DNA of 64,000 nucleotides from NCBI RefSeq assembly GCF_025766255.1, contig NW_026516718.1:1-64000 (forward strand), given 5' to 3'. The DNA comes from Zychaea mexicana (lineage: Eukaryota > Mucoromycota > Mucoromycetes > Mucorales > Lichtheimiaceae). The position numbers were made by a program, and so were the translations under genes. Under the pieces are notes generated by a model. The model worked only from the letters and a program-made list of their open reading frames with translations, ran no database searches and was not told where the DNA came from. Below are positions 40,194 through 50,335 of this stretch, in pieces. The stretch's first letter is position 1. The number at the start of each line of letters is the position of its first letter.

Positions 40194-41966
40194 GTGTTTC
40201 CTGATGTAGATGCGGAGGATCACGTCATCCACCTTAGACCTCCAGAGCTGTACACATTGTTCTCCAAGGTTTACCACCTACCGTCGCACGAACCCCCTAC
40301 GGCAATTACAAGCAAGCGCCAAGCCGGCAAAGGTTTTGACAGACAAGCTACGGTGGGGGGGGGGCATTTTTCAATCTAGCAAAGATTGAGAATGCTCTGC
40401 AACGCGATGCTTTTCGCTTTCGATGCCGCCTGACCTTTGTCGATCGCTACACTGTCCGAGCCCTTGGATCCAAGTTCATTGAAAAGGCACCATATCAAAG
40501 CAAGAACGAGCAGGACGTCGAAGCAACAATGGACTGCAGAGAAAGTGAGTCGGAACACAAGCAGGAGGACAAAGGAGAATCAAGCGCAGCAAAGGCCCCT
40601 GTCAAGGAAAACCGGATAAGAAAGGGAAAGGCAAGGCAACAAATAAGCCAGTAACAAAGGCAAAAAGAAGGCCAGGAAGCGCAAAGCCGAGCGACACCAG
40701 AGCGAACCTGCACCAAAGCGGCGAGCAATACAAGATTTGAAAGACAAGGTGGAACAAGAAAAATCAAAGAAGCAAGCGCAAATCAAGCAGCTGTCGTCGC
40801 AAATAGCAAGCTTACGTAAGAAGTGCGCCCGCTTGGAAATTGATCGTGCGAATACTGGTCGCGAATTCCGAAAGGGTCGCAAAACAGGAAATCTGGGATT
40901 TCAACCTTTATGGAAGACTCCATGGTATACGAGTAGTAGCAAATCAAGTACTGTAGAGTCTGAACTCGCAAGCTCCCAAACAAAATTGGCGGATATCAGA
41001 TCCGAGTTATACGTATTGGAAGGAGGAGCCGGAGGCAAGGCCATGGGCAACGTGGGAGAAGCAGATAACAAAGAACAGGTATTTCTGGTGTGATAAAGGG
41101 AACTCCAGGACACAGAATAATGTACTGACACGTTATCACCCAATGTTTACATAGCGGATCATACAAGATAAGATCGTCAAGAGTCTACATAGCAAGAAGC
41201 CGTTGAGAGTCATTGGGATTGACCCTGGGATCGTAGTCGCGGCTACAGCAAGCCTGAGCGAGCTTTCGACGATTCTACAAACTCTGGCGCCTTACACTGG
41301 TAGCGTGTCACAGCAAGGGGAGGATCCACAGGCCGCAGTAGCAACAGCAACTACTTCAGCAGCAGCATCTTCATCCACAACCACATCAGAAACTCATATA
41401 CAGCAGCAAAAAAGAAGGCGGCGACAATGGAAGCTCGTCATGCAAGAAGAGAAGAATGCAAGCGCCGCACAGGCAACAACGATGGCGATAAGATTAGACG
41501 ACAGAAGGAACAGCGGACAAGAGATATACGCCACACGGTTTTTCACTGCAAACTAGCTTCATCTTGGCGCTTGCGGCGCTCTGTGGGCTCTGTAACTTTT
41601 TTTTTGGCGCACACAATAAGTTACAACAGAGACTTGGCAGCGCAGAAGCAGATACGGTGCAGATTACAAATGAATATCCAAGTAGCAAAACATGCCCAGC
41701 ATGTTACCATCTGATGAAGCTACACAAGTATCGTATCGATGAAAAGCTAAAGACGGCAAACGGTGCGCTTCGGTGCACCAACCGCAATTGTCTGCATCAT
41801 TGAAAAAAGCACGTTTGGACGGGATGAAGCGGCGGGTTACAATATCTCGACTATTGGTGTCATATCCAAAGCAATATCGTCCGACAACAAGCCGCTACCC
41901 ATCTTCTCGCCATCAAAACACCGATCTTTCCAAGTCGCTTCCCATGTGAAGCAGTATCTGACGTGA
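40194..41966 (+). pseudogene. Broken Fanzor / TnpB-like RNA-guided nuclease gene
   Basis: Coding segments in series carry the hallmark motifs of the TnpB/Fanzor RuvC nuclease. An N-terminal part (about 40197-40640) has FRFRCRLTFVDRYTVRALG. A charged coiled-coil part follows (about 40676-41093). RuvC-I is LRVIGIDPGIVVAATA (Asp codon 41221-41223). RuvC-II is ITNEYPSSKTC (Glu codon 41672-41674). A zinc ribbon has CPAC at 41693-41704 and CTNRNC at 41774-41791. RuvC-III is FGRDEAAGYNIS (Asp codon 41823-41825). The three catalytic motifs lie in three different frames. A poly-G run near 40353-40362 and a TGA just after the zinc ribbon also break the reading. Fanzors are eukaryotic TnpB relatives that use a guide RNA and are linked to transposons. 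This copy looks inactivated, although one or two introns could explain part of the frame changes. Confidence 0.7.
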
Positions 41967-42594
41967 CTCTAGTTCACCGAGCTCATTAGCCTCCCGCGCG
42001 ATGCTGGATCAAAAATATTGAACGCCCATCTTTTTTGTTGCCTGTACCTTTGTGTACATTACTTTCATTTGCAAAACCTACAAGCAAAATACATAGCTTT
42101 TTTTTATCTTATTGGTTTCCACATTTACAAAACATACATACAAAACAATGCTATGGAAGCACTATTACAGCCGCATTAAAAGAAAAACTTTTTTTGTTTG
42201 GAATTAAATAAAAAGATGATCTAGTTGACTATAATGAAAGATAGAATTTATAACGGGTTGTTCACTCAGATCAATTTTGACAGACATGTCGTCCATCAAG
42301 GCCAAAAAGGGGGTTTCTGCCTCGCAGAAGCAACTTGCCTCTCTCTCTCTCCACGAATGGAAAGAAAGAAGCAACTCCTCCACTCTGAGTACAAGGATGA
42401 TTGTCATCATTGTGAACTAATGTGTCCTTGATCCCTTTTTGCCCTCCCTTTTTCGTAAAAAAAAAAAAAGTCAAAGGAAAAAGAGAAAAAAGACACGCAA
42501 CCCAGGCCCTCGAACTCCACTCGCCGCTTTAACGGAAAAAACGCGAAGCGACAAACTCCGAACCATTACTACGCCTTTAGCTCCTAGGAATTGA
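41967..42594. other. Spacer between the Fanzor-like pseudogene and the prenyltransferase gene
   Basis: AT-rich sequence with poly-T and poly-A runs (42097-42105, 42459-42471). I see no gene. A possible transposon right end or guide-RNA scaffold would be expected just downstream of a Fanzor ORF, but no structure could be defined by eye. Confidence 0.4.
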
Positions 42595-44205
42595 ATGTCG
42601 AATCTACCATACAGCCAACGACCTGAATGGAACGATGTTGTACCTGTAGCGCAGGACGACGGTCCTAATCCACTGGTTCCTATTGCTTATGCTGCCGATT
42701 GTAGGTTTTCTACTCCTTCCTGTCTCTTTTTAAGTTGGCGTTCTTTAGTTAACCATCCAAGCGGAATCGAATAATACATCAATAAAACAACAGACAGAGA
42801 TGCCATGGACTATTTTCGGGCTGTAAGTCGAACAGAAGAAAAGTCGCAGCGCGTACTGGACCTTATCGCCGATATTATCGACATGAATCCTGCACACTAT
42901 ACAGTGTGGTAAGTATAACAGGAAATGCTGTGATAAGTTTCGCCTTCAATATTAATGGAAGATACGATCTTGCATATTTTTAGGCAATATCGTCAAGAGG
43001 TTTTGTTGGGTATTGGTGCGGATCTGCGACAGGAGCTCGAGTATGTCGATGAAGTTGTTAGGGAACAGGCTAAAAACTATCAAGTGTGGTATGCTACAAA
43101 AGGGGATTCGTTTGGTTCTTTGGACGTGTAACTTGTCTTTATTTTGTGGGTGGGTACTGTTACTGAGCTCTTCCGATTTTTGGATGGATGATAAAGGCAT
43201 CACCGACAAGTGATTGTGGATAAGTTGGATGATGGATCAAATGAATTGCCTTTCATTAATGCCATCTTGGATGAAGACTCCAAAAATTACCACGCTTGGT
43301 CATATCGGTAAGCTCTATTCCATGTATTTAAATATCTTAGAAAGGGAACAAGAGTGTATACCTGGGAGACAAAAAATATACCGTTTTACTAAATAATAAA
43401 AGGTTTTGTCTTTACTAAAGACAATGGGTAGTATCACGGTTTGACCTATGGGACCAAGAGTTCCAATATACCGATGACCTGCTCGTATTTGATATCCGGA
43501 ATAACTCTGCATGGAACCATCGCCATTATGTTTTATTTAATCGACCAAAAGGTGCATCACAAGCAGATATTGATAGTGAGATTGAGTAAGTTTGTGTTTT
43601 CCTTTCACAAAGTTTCTTTGCATATGTATATATCTATATTGCACAACATAAAAGCTCTGAAAGAAAGAATGGAGGGAGAAAGGACTAAGCGTGGTGCGGT
43701 ACTTAATATAGATTCACAAAAAAGAAAATACAGCAAGCACCGAATAATTCAAGTGGATGGACTTATCTTAACGGGTAAAAGATAGACAAACTCTTGTCAC
43801 GGATATATGCAAAGAGTTATCATAACTAAAAAAAGAAACTGGATCTGTATGTTGTCTACAATTAGATTACTTGAAGCATCTGAGGAACCGCTTAACCAGA
43901 TCGAACCATTTCTTAAAGAACTGCAGGCAAAGGAGATTCATTCTCCACATTTGTACTCTACATTCATTGATGTGCTGGAGCATAATGCAAAGAACAACTC
44001 TGCATCTATTGATGCTGCAGCTTTACAGGTACTAATTATCGTGTACTAGATGCAAGATTCCATTCTTAAGAAACAAAATATCCTAAAAAATAACCATGGA
44101 TTATCCCTTTATATGTGTGTTTAGATGTGTGATGATCTTGCCACCAAATACGATGTGATCCGACGGAATTATTGGTTATACAAGAAATCTCAACTAGCAG
44201 CATGA
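42595..44205 (+). CDS. RAM2: Protein farnesyltransferase / geranylgeranyltransferase-I alpha subunit
   Basis: Eight exons (42595-42700, 42794-42908, 42984-43088, 43197-43307, 43421-43585, 43712-43774, 43866-44028, 44125-44205) join in frame to 302 residues, within the family range. The prenyltransferase-alpha repeats are clear: NPAHYTVWQYR, KNYQVWHHRQ, KNYHAWSYRQW, NNSAWNHRHYV and NNSSGWTYLNG. Several introns split the Trp codon or the Arg after it within these repeats. The alpha subunit is shared by farnesyltransferase and geranylgeranyltransferase I. It pairs with a beta subunit to attach prenyl groups to CaaX proteins such as Ras, Rho and a-factor-like peptides. The C-terminus ends YWLYKKSQLAA. 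Confidence 0.93.
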
Positions 44206-44508
44206 TTTTATTTAAACACCAAATATATATCTTGAAGTCAACTTGGGAAAGCAAAACTCTATTACGCGCATCTTGGTCGTCATTATGGTTTTTAGTTTAT
44301 GTGGAAATACTAGCGAAAATGGGTCATAGATATATGCGATCTGGTTCTATGTATAAGTACTACATAGAATACAGACAGAATTATACAGTATAAGCACACG
44401 CTACGGGAGTCCGTTATTGTGGATAATAAATGGTTGTATGCATAAAGGCTGAATAAAAAGGCGGAGTTAGAGTCGACTAGATGATAATGGAGCAAGAAAA
44501 ATTACTTA

Positions 44509-46998
44509 TTAGCGCTGCTCCACGAAATCTTGCATGCCATATGGCATGGCTAGCTTATGATGGAAATATTCGCGACTTGCTGATCAGAGAAAAGGCTGGG
44601 CTTGTAGCTCTTTAAGCAGCATTACGACAGCTACCAAACTCTCAAGTGTGGCGAGATTTTAGCTGAAAAGTTAACGTTACACATACATAAAACCTTCAAA
44701 AAGAAAAGAAAATGTATGATATATACCCGAGACATATTCTTGGTCTAGCGTGAAAAGCAGGCCATTTCGCTTCAAATTCAAGACGCACTTCGCCTTCGGG
44801 AGTGAGCCAGCGTTCCGGTCTGAACTCTTTAGCATCGGGACCCCAGACTTTGATGGATCTTCCTTGAGCATAAGGGCTCCAGCCTATGTAATCGCCAGCT
44901 TGAATGTGTGTACCATCTGGAAGAACATCCTCCTTTAAGGCGTATTTGATATTACTTGGGATAGATAAATGCAAACGCAAAACTTCGTAGAGCCTTTTAT
45001 ATACAGATATTTAAGTTACGAGTTCTCGGATCTTGACTAAAAAATTATGTATGCATATAGATGAATATGTCAACGTACACAGCATGGGCATAATTCATTC
45101 CCTTTATAGTTTCATACAGAGCAGCAGGATCGTTCTCAATCTCGTCGGTGACATGTGACGTGATTTCTTCAAGCAATTTGTTTTCAATGCGAGGATGCAA
45201 TATCAAATTGTAGAATGTCCAAGAGGTTGCTACAGTACAGCAGTAGTGTCTCTGCCTACAATATCATCATAGTAGTCGTAGTACTTAGTTGTTAACGCTG
45301 TGAATGCCTCTCCTGCGTATATCACGTAACATCTGATGAGATACATCTTACAAACTTGTCACATACTTGCAACAATAAAGTTGAGAACAACATCTCGCAA
45401 GCTCTTCTCATCTAAGGCTCACCAGTCTCGTTTCGAGTGTTCGTAAACCGTGATAGCAAATCCTTGAACTTCAGGCCCTCGGTCATTTCCTTTTTACGTT
45501 TGGGAATGACTTCATGAGCTCCTTAAATTGCATACCTGATATCAGGGACCTTTGGCATAAATCTTCAAAGTTGTCTAAAAGTAATGCACAAAAATGTAAG
45601 GCATATAAGTCCTTTGTTCAAGTGTGAGAGATATTCTGGAATTGAATCAATGGGGATATTAATACATACCCTTGAGAATAAGGTCAATATTAGCAGGTTT
45701 AATGGTGTTGGTATGTACCTCTTTTTGTACCGATCAGATATGGTCCTGTGTTACGTATAACATATGCAAACTAGCACGATCAGTCGAGTCAATCTTCTTT
45801 TGGCGATATACAAAGAAAACGATCGACAACCAATGGAGACAGTTAACTACTTCTAATCCATTGTTCCAACTTTATCGTCGACTATGAACTAGCAGCACGT
45901 CATCCGATGATTCGGTCAACCAGGCCGTTAGACAACAACGCGATGATGATTACGCCGCATTACGCCTCAGCAAATCGTCTATTTGATGCGTTCGAAACAT
46001 ACGGATAATCGACCCAATCATTATCATCCAGCCTCAACTCGCGACCGCCATCGACTGGTCAAATGGCGGATGCACTGGTTACCCTCTTACCCACTACGTG
46101 AGTGTCGCTGTGGGTGTCAAGCTTACTGAGCGAGGAGATGACATCTCTCAAGGCCACGATCAGCCACCCTCTGGCGCCCTCACACGAGATTCACCCTATT
46201 GATCAAATTATGAACAATCTCCCTAAATCGGAACGTAGATTCTCCCAGGATCAATGGCTCAAAGTCTGGAGAGCACTGCACGACGAACCACTACAAACAG
46301 ATGCTGAACTATCTTCACAGCGACTCCCTTTATATTCACCCCACCAATCAGAGTGGAGTTTTTCTATTGTATATCACCCGATAATACAATTTCCTCCTTG
46401 CTTTTAGTGTGCATCATCTCGCTCTCTCCCGCTCATCTGCGATTATCTTAAACATTTCTTCTGTTTTTTTATTCAATTTTCTATTCGTTTTCTCAATGGT
46501 TTTCTTATTGTCCTACTACCCCTCTTTGTAACATTACCATTCGAGCATCGATAATTCCGTACCGCAAGCAATCAACCGTATGCCTTATGGCACTGGTCAA
46601 TCCAGCCTTCCATAAATAGAACAAATATTTAAACTATAATATATGCAAGTTAGTTGTCGGCAGATCGAATATAATAGCTGAGGTTGGAAATTTGGGTTGG
46701 AAGGAGACGAGTACAAGTGAACGGAGAAAAGTCAGGGGCATGTATGTAGAATAGATATTTAGCTCACCGTGTCAAGGTGTCCAAATCTTACATGCAGGTG
46801 TAAGGAAATCAAGGATCGTTGAACGGTTGCCGAGAAGCATACGGATAGATCACCTAGAACAGAATAACACTTCTTGTATGAAATGTTGAGTTGATGTTCA
46901 TCAAAAAAAATCTCTGCCATTGTATTTCGCAGAAAGTACAGTAACTGCTGTAGCACCCGCAAGCCCAAGTGCTTGCCACGAAGACGAACTTTCCGTAT
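44509..46998 (-). pseudogene. Cytochrome P450 pseudogene (copy A), interrupted
   Basis: Decayed paralogue of the three intact P450 genes to the right. From 3' to 5' on the minus strand one finds the last exon (44509-44664, diverged), the haem exon (~44725-44990), the I-helix exon (~45073-45240, with an indel) and part of exon 4 (to about 45530). The rest of exon 4 and exon 3 are missing, exon 2 remains (45673-45755), and exon 1 lies far away (46764-46998). Intron 1, ~110-145 bp in the intact copies, is about 1 kb here and holds a LINE-like fragment. In the haem motif the expected FHAGPRxCxG reads FHARPRICLG, losing the Gly. The start codon of exon 1 is also lost (TTAAGC where the others have ATGAAT). 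Copy A groups with copy D in the haem exon. Confidence 0.85.
45890..46420 (+). mobile_element. LINE-like retrotransposon 3'-end fragment
   Basis: Frame pieces on the plus strand resemble the C-terminal part of mucoralean non-LTR (LINE-type) polyproteins. One reads HRLVKWRMHWLPSYPLRECR followed by CRCGC, the Trp-Arg/Leu-Pro lead-in to a Cys-rich knuckle. After two stops and a frame change another reads HPIDQIMNNLPKSERRFS. The fragment sits in the enlarged intron 1 of the P450 pseudogene. The identification rests on remembered similarity, and the edges are approximate. Confidence 0.45.
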
Positions 46999-47593
46999 GC
47001 TTAACTCAATAAAGGCGTTGGTTGGGAAAGAAGGAGAGGAAGTTATAAATAAAAAGGGAGAACATCTACTGCTTGAAAAACTGCAGGGTGAAAAGACGAG
47101 TAGGTTATATTTCACATGTAAAAGTCCTTGAAGGGTGATGTCCGCTTGCATAGAAGGCCCGCAAAATGCTTTTTGAAGTTGATGTCATATGCACATCCAC
47201 ATGTCAGTCTTCATAACTGATTAATCACCGTCATACGTAGATACGCATACTGATAGTATTAAATGGCATGCTGACAAGGCGGAATGATTGGAGACGAGAA
47301 TCCTTAGGGAGAGAAATGCTTTTCAAAAGATAGACATTACAGTAACGTTTGGTTGTAAAAATAATGCAATAAAATTTACGGAGTAAAATCTCGCGTAAGT
47401 ACAAAAGCATGAACTGGGAAAATCTATATGCTACATAGAGCGCAGGCAGAGCTATTTATGTGAACGCTAATGAGCTTGAAAAAAATCTAATGGGTATATA
47501 AAGTTTTATTAGCATCCAATGTTTGTATAAAGGTTGACTAGGAAAAATGGGGTGATGACAGATAAGTGGTTAAGGATTAAAAATAAACGATTA
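46999..47593. other. Spacer between P450 copies A and B
   Basis: Just upstream of the copy A exon 1 is a diverged version of the 5' flank shared by copies B and C (GGGAGAACATCTACTGCTTGAAAAACTGCAGGGT at ~47057-47093 in parts). The rest is AT-rich with no gene. Confidence 0.5.
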
Positions 47594-49736
47594 TTAGCGC
47601 TGCTCCACGAAAACTTTCATGCCATTGTGCATGACTAGCGTGACAGTGGGAGTATACGTGACTTCCTGATCAGGAACAAGGTTGAACTTGTAGCGTCTGA
47701 GCAGCATGGCGATAACCACCAAACTCTCGAGAGTAGCAAGCTTTTGTCTGTATAGAAAACGTTAGGTCTACATAAAACTTTCACTTTTCACCATAATTAA
47801 AAAATAAAATATACATACCCGGGGCATGATCTTGGTCCAGCGTGAAAAGCAGGCCATTTCGCTTGAGTTTCACGACGCACTTCGCCTTCGGGAGTAAGCC
47901 AGCGTTCCGGTCTGAACTCTTTAGCATCGGTACCCCAGACTTTTGTGGATCTTCCTTGACCATAAAAGCCCCAGACTATGGAATCGCCAGAACGAACATG
48001 TGTACCATCCGGAAGAATATCATCCTTCAAGGCGTATCTGGTATTGGCTGGAAGCGATGGATACAAACGCAAAACTTCGTAAAACCTTTTCATGTACAGA
48101 AAGAAGAAATGTATTTAAACCATGAGTACTTGGATCTTGACTAATATACATCCAGATGAATTGATCAACGTACACAGCATGCGCATAATTCATTTTTTTA
48201 ATAGCTTCATACAGAGCAGCAGGATCGCTCTCAATCTCGTCGGTGATATGTGACTTGATTTCCTCAAACAACTTGTTTTCGATTCGAGGATGCAACATCA
48301 GATTGTAAAATGTCCAAGAGAGGGCTACAGAAGTAGAGTCTCTGCCTATAGTAGTGGTAGTTGTAGTAGTTGTGAATGTTTGTAAATCAATCTTTTTAGT
48401 TCTCTCTCCTGCGGATGTCATGTAATTTCTTATGATACACTTATATCAAGCGACTTGGCAAATTTGTCACATACCTGCAACAACAAATGTGAGAATAGCA
48501 TCCCGCAAGATCTTCTCATCTAAAGGTTCACCAGTCTCGTCTCGAATGTTCATAAAACGTGATAGCAAATCCGTGAACTCCTGGCCCTCAGCCATTTCCT
48601 TTTTACGTTTGGCAATGACCTCGTAAGCAAAGTTGTCGACAACCTTGACATGATCCTTGATGCTAGTTTGCCATGGGAACAAGATCGGTTTAATTGCCTC
48701 GGACAGTTTCCAGACAGGGGACACCATCCGCCATAATGAATTCGATAGTATCGCATCAAAAGATTCAGCAAAAGGAACCTTGTCCTCCTGCTGCAATCCA
48801 TTAATTTTGACACCAAATCCCAACCTGAGTAAAATTGTTACATGAGCTTCTTAATATGCATATCTGGTATCATCATCATCATGATTTGGTGTAAGGTACC
48901 GCCTTTTTGACAAGCAAAAGGAATCAGTGCCCTAGACTTCAACGTACAATACAAACGAATCCAGCGTAAACTTGAACATAAGGTCATGGAAATTGACTGG
49001 TTCTCGGTTGACAGCTGCAACATCAAAAATCCCCTTGATCATGTAGCGCAGCTCTTTCACGAAGACAGTGGTGAAATGGTCGCGAATGTACATTGCGTTG
49101 AAAATGAGACGAGCAGCCTTTTTTTGGTGAAGCCATTGATCGCCGTAGGCATCAAAGATATTATGACCGAATAGATCGTTGAATGCTTCTTGAAACTTGG
49201 GACCTTTGCCATAATTTTGCAAGTTGTCTAGATATAGTACACAATGATGTAAGACATTCAAGTCATTCGCTCAAGCGTGAGAGCTATTCGGGTGTCGGGT
49301 TAATTTGCATATACGTACCCTTGAGAATATGTTCAGTGTTGGCAGGGTCGATGGTGGCGATGTGTCTTTCAACACCGAGACTTGACATGGTCCTGTGTTA
49401 CGGATAACATATGTGGAGGTTGGAGATTTGGGTGGCGAGGGAACGAGTGCAGGTGGACGGGAAAAAGTGAAGATGATGAATCTAGAATAGATCTTTAACT
49501 CACCATGTCAAGGTATCCAACTCTTCAAAAGTATGTGCAAGGAAATCATGGATGGTTGAACGGTTGCCGAGGAGAAAGGGTAGACCACCTAGAAGAGGAT
49601 AACCCTTCTTGTATGGAATGTTGGCTCGATGTTCATCAAAAATGGCTCTGTCATTGTATTTCGCAGAAAGTGCAGAAACTGCTGCTGCACCCGCAAGGCC
49701 AAGTGCTTGCCACGAAGACAAAGTGTCTGTATTCAT
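47594..49736 (-). CDS. Cytochrome P450 (copy B)
   Basis: Seven exons (49736-49504, 49392-49319, 49227-48948, 48824-48475, 48345-48174, 48085-47819, 47747-47594) with sizes 233/74/280/350/172/267/154 splice to 509 residues. A short hydrophobic anchor lies near residues 8-24 (WQALGLAGAAAVSAL), followed by Pro-rich hinge-type sequence. The I-helix oxygen-activation motif is VAGRDSTSVALSW (Ser in place of the second Thr). ExxR is YEVLRLYP, the PERF-type motif is RPERWLTPEG, and the haem loop is FHAGPRSCPG with the Cys ligand. It is an ER-bound monooxygenase of the CYP52/CYP86-like type, probably of the CYP509-like mucoralean families. The substrate is unknown; fatty acids or alkanes are possible. 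Exon 4 resembles copy D and exon 6 resembles copy C. Confidence 0.92.
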
Positions 49737-49908
49737 GATTTAATAAAGGTGTTCGTTGTAAAAAACAACAGAGGATTTTCTTTAGAAAAAGGAAAAAAGA
49801 AAAATGAATAAAAGGGAAAAAGAGGAGAATATATCTACTGTCTGCAAAACTGCAGGGTAAAAATGGGGGTAAACTGTAGTTGTATATTTTAGGGGCCTAT
49901 ATTTCTTG
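49737..49908 (-). repeat. 5'-flank repeat, copy 1 (upstream of P450 copy B)
   Basis: About 170 bp immediately upstream of the copy B start are almost identical to 52466-52636 upstream of copy C, including GGAAAAAAGAAAAATG and ACTGCAGGGTAAAAATGGGG. Identity then drops off sharply at TTTCTTG. This shared flank marks a duplication or a gene-conversion tract that includes the promoter. Confidence 0.85.
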
Positions 49909-50335
49909 CAGGATGAGTATTGAAGCTAATGCCACACGACTGTCTTCAATGCTGATTACTGTATTCACCGTCGTATCTGTGTGTACAAACTAAAAGCATA
50001 AGCGAACTGCGTAGTGACAAGGTCGAATGATAGGAGCCGAAAAATTCACGAAAGAGAGACGCCTCCAAAAGATCATAATCATGACAGTATCGTTTGTCTG
50101 TAAAAACAATGCACTGAAATCACAAAGCAAAATCTCGCGGAATATGACCAGGGAAAATCTATACTACGTAGAACATAAACAGAGTTATGTAGGTAAACGC
50201 TAAGGGAACTTGTTACGGGTGGGTGAGAAATAATCGGTATATAAAGCTTTATTAGCATCCATTGACTGCTTAAAGACTGTACAGAAAGAACGGAGTTGGA
50301 GACGGATGGGTGGTTATGGAGCAAAAAACCACTTA
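49909..50335. other. Intergenic spacer between P450 copies B and C
   Basis: About 430 bp of AT-rich sequence without a coding signal. The part from 50220 to 50335 resembles the 3' flanks of the other copies (TTTATTAGCATCCA near 50245-50260, seen also near 47505-47520), so it probably carries the copy C terminator. Confidence 0.5.

Noticed and set aside
42470..42560. Possible tRNA on the minus strand (TTCGA with a nearby poly-T run)
   Set aside because: The T-arm cannot be paired into a cloverleaf and no matching acceptor stem was found.
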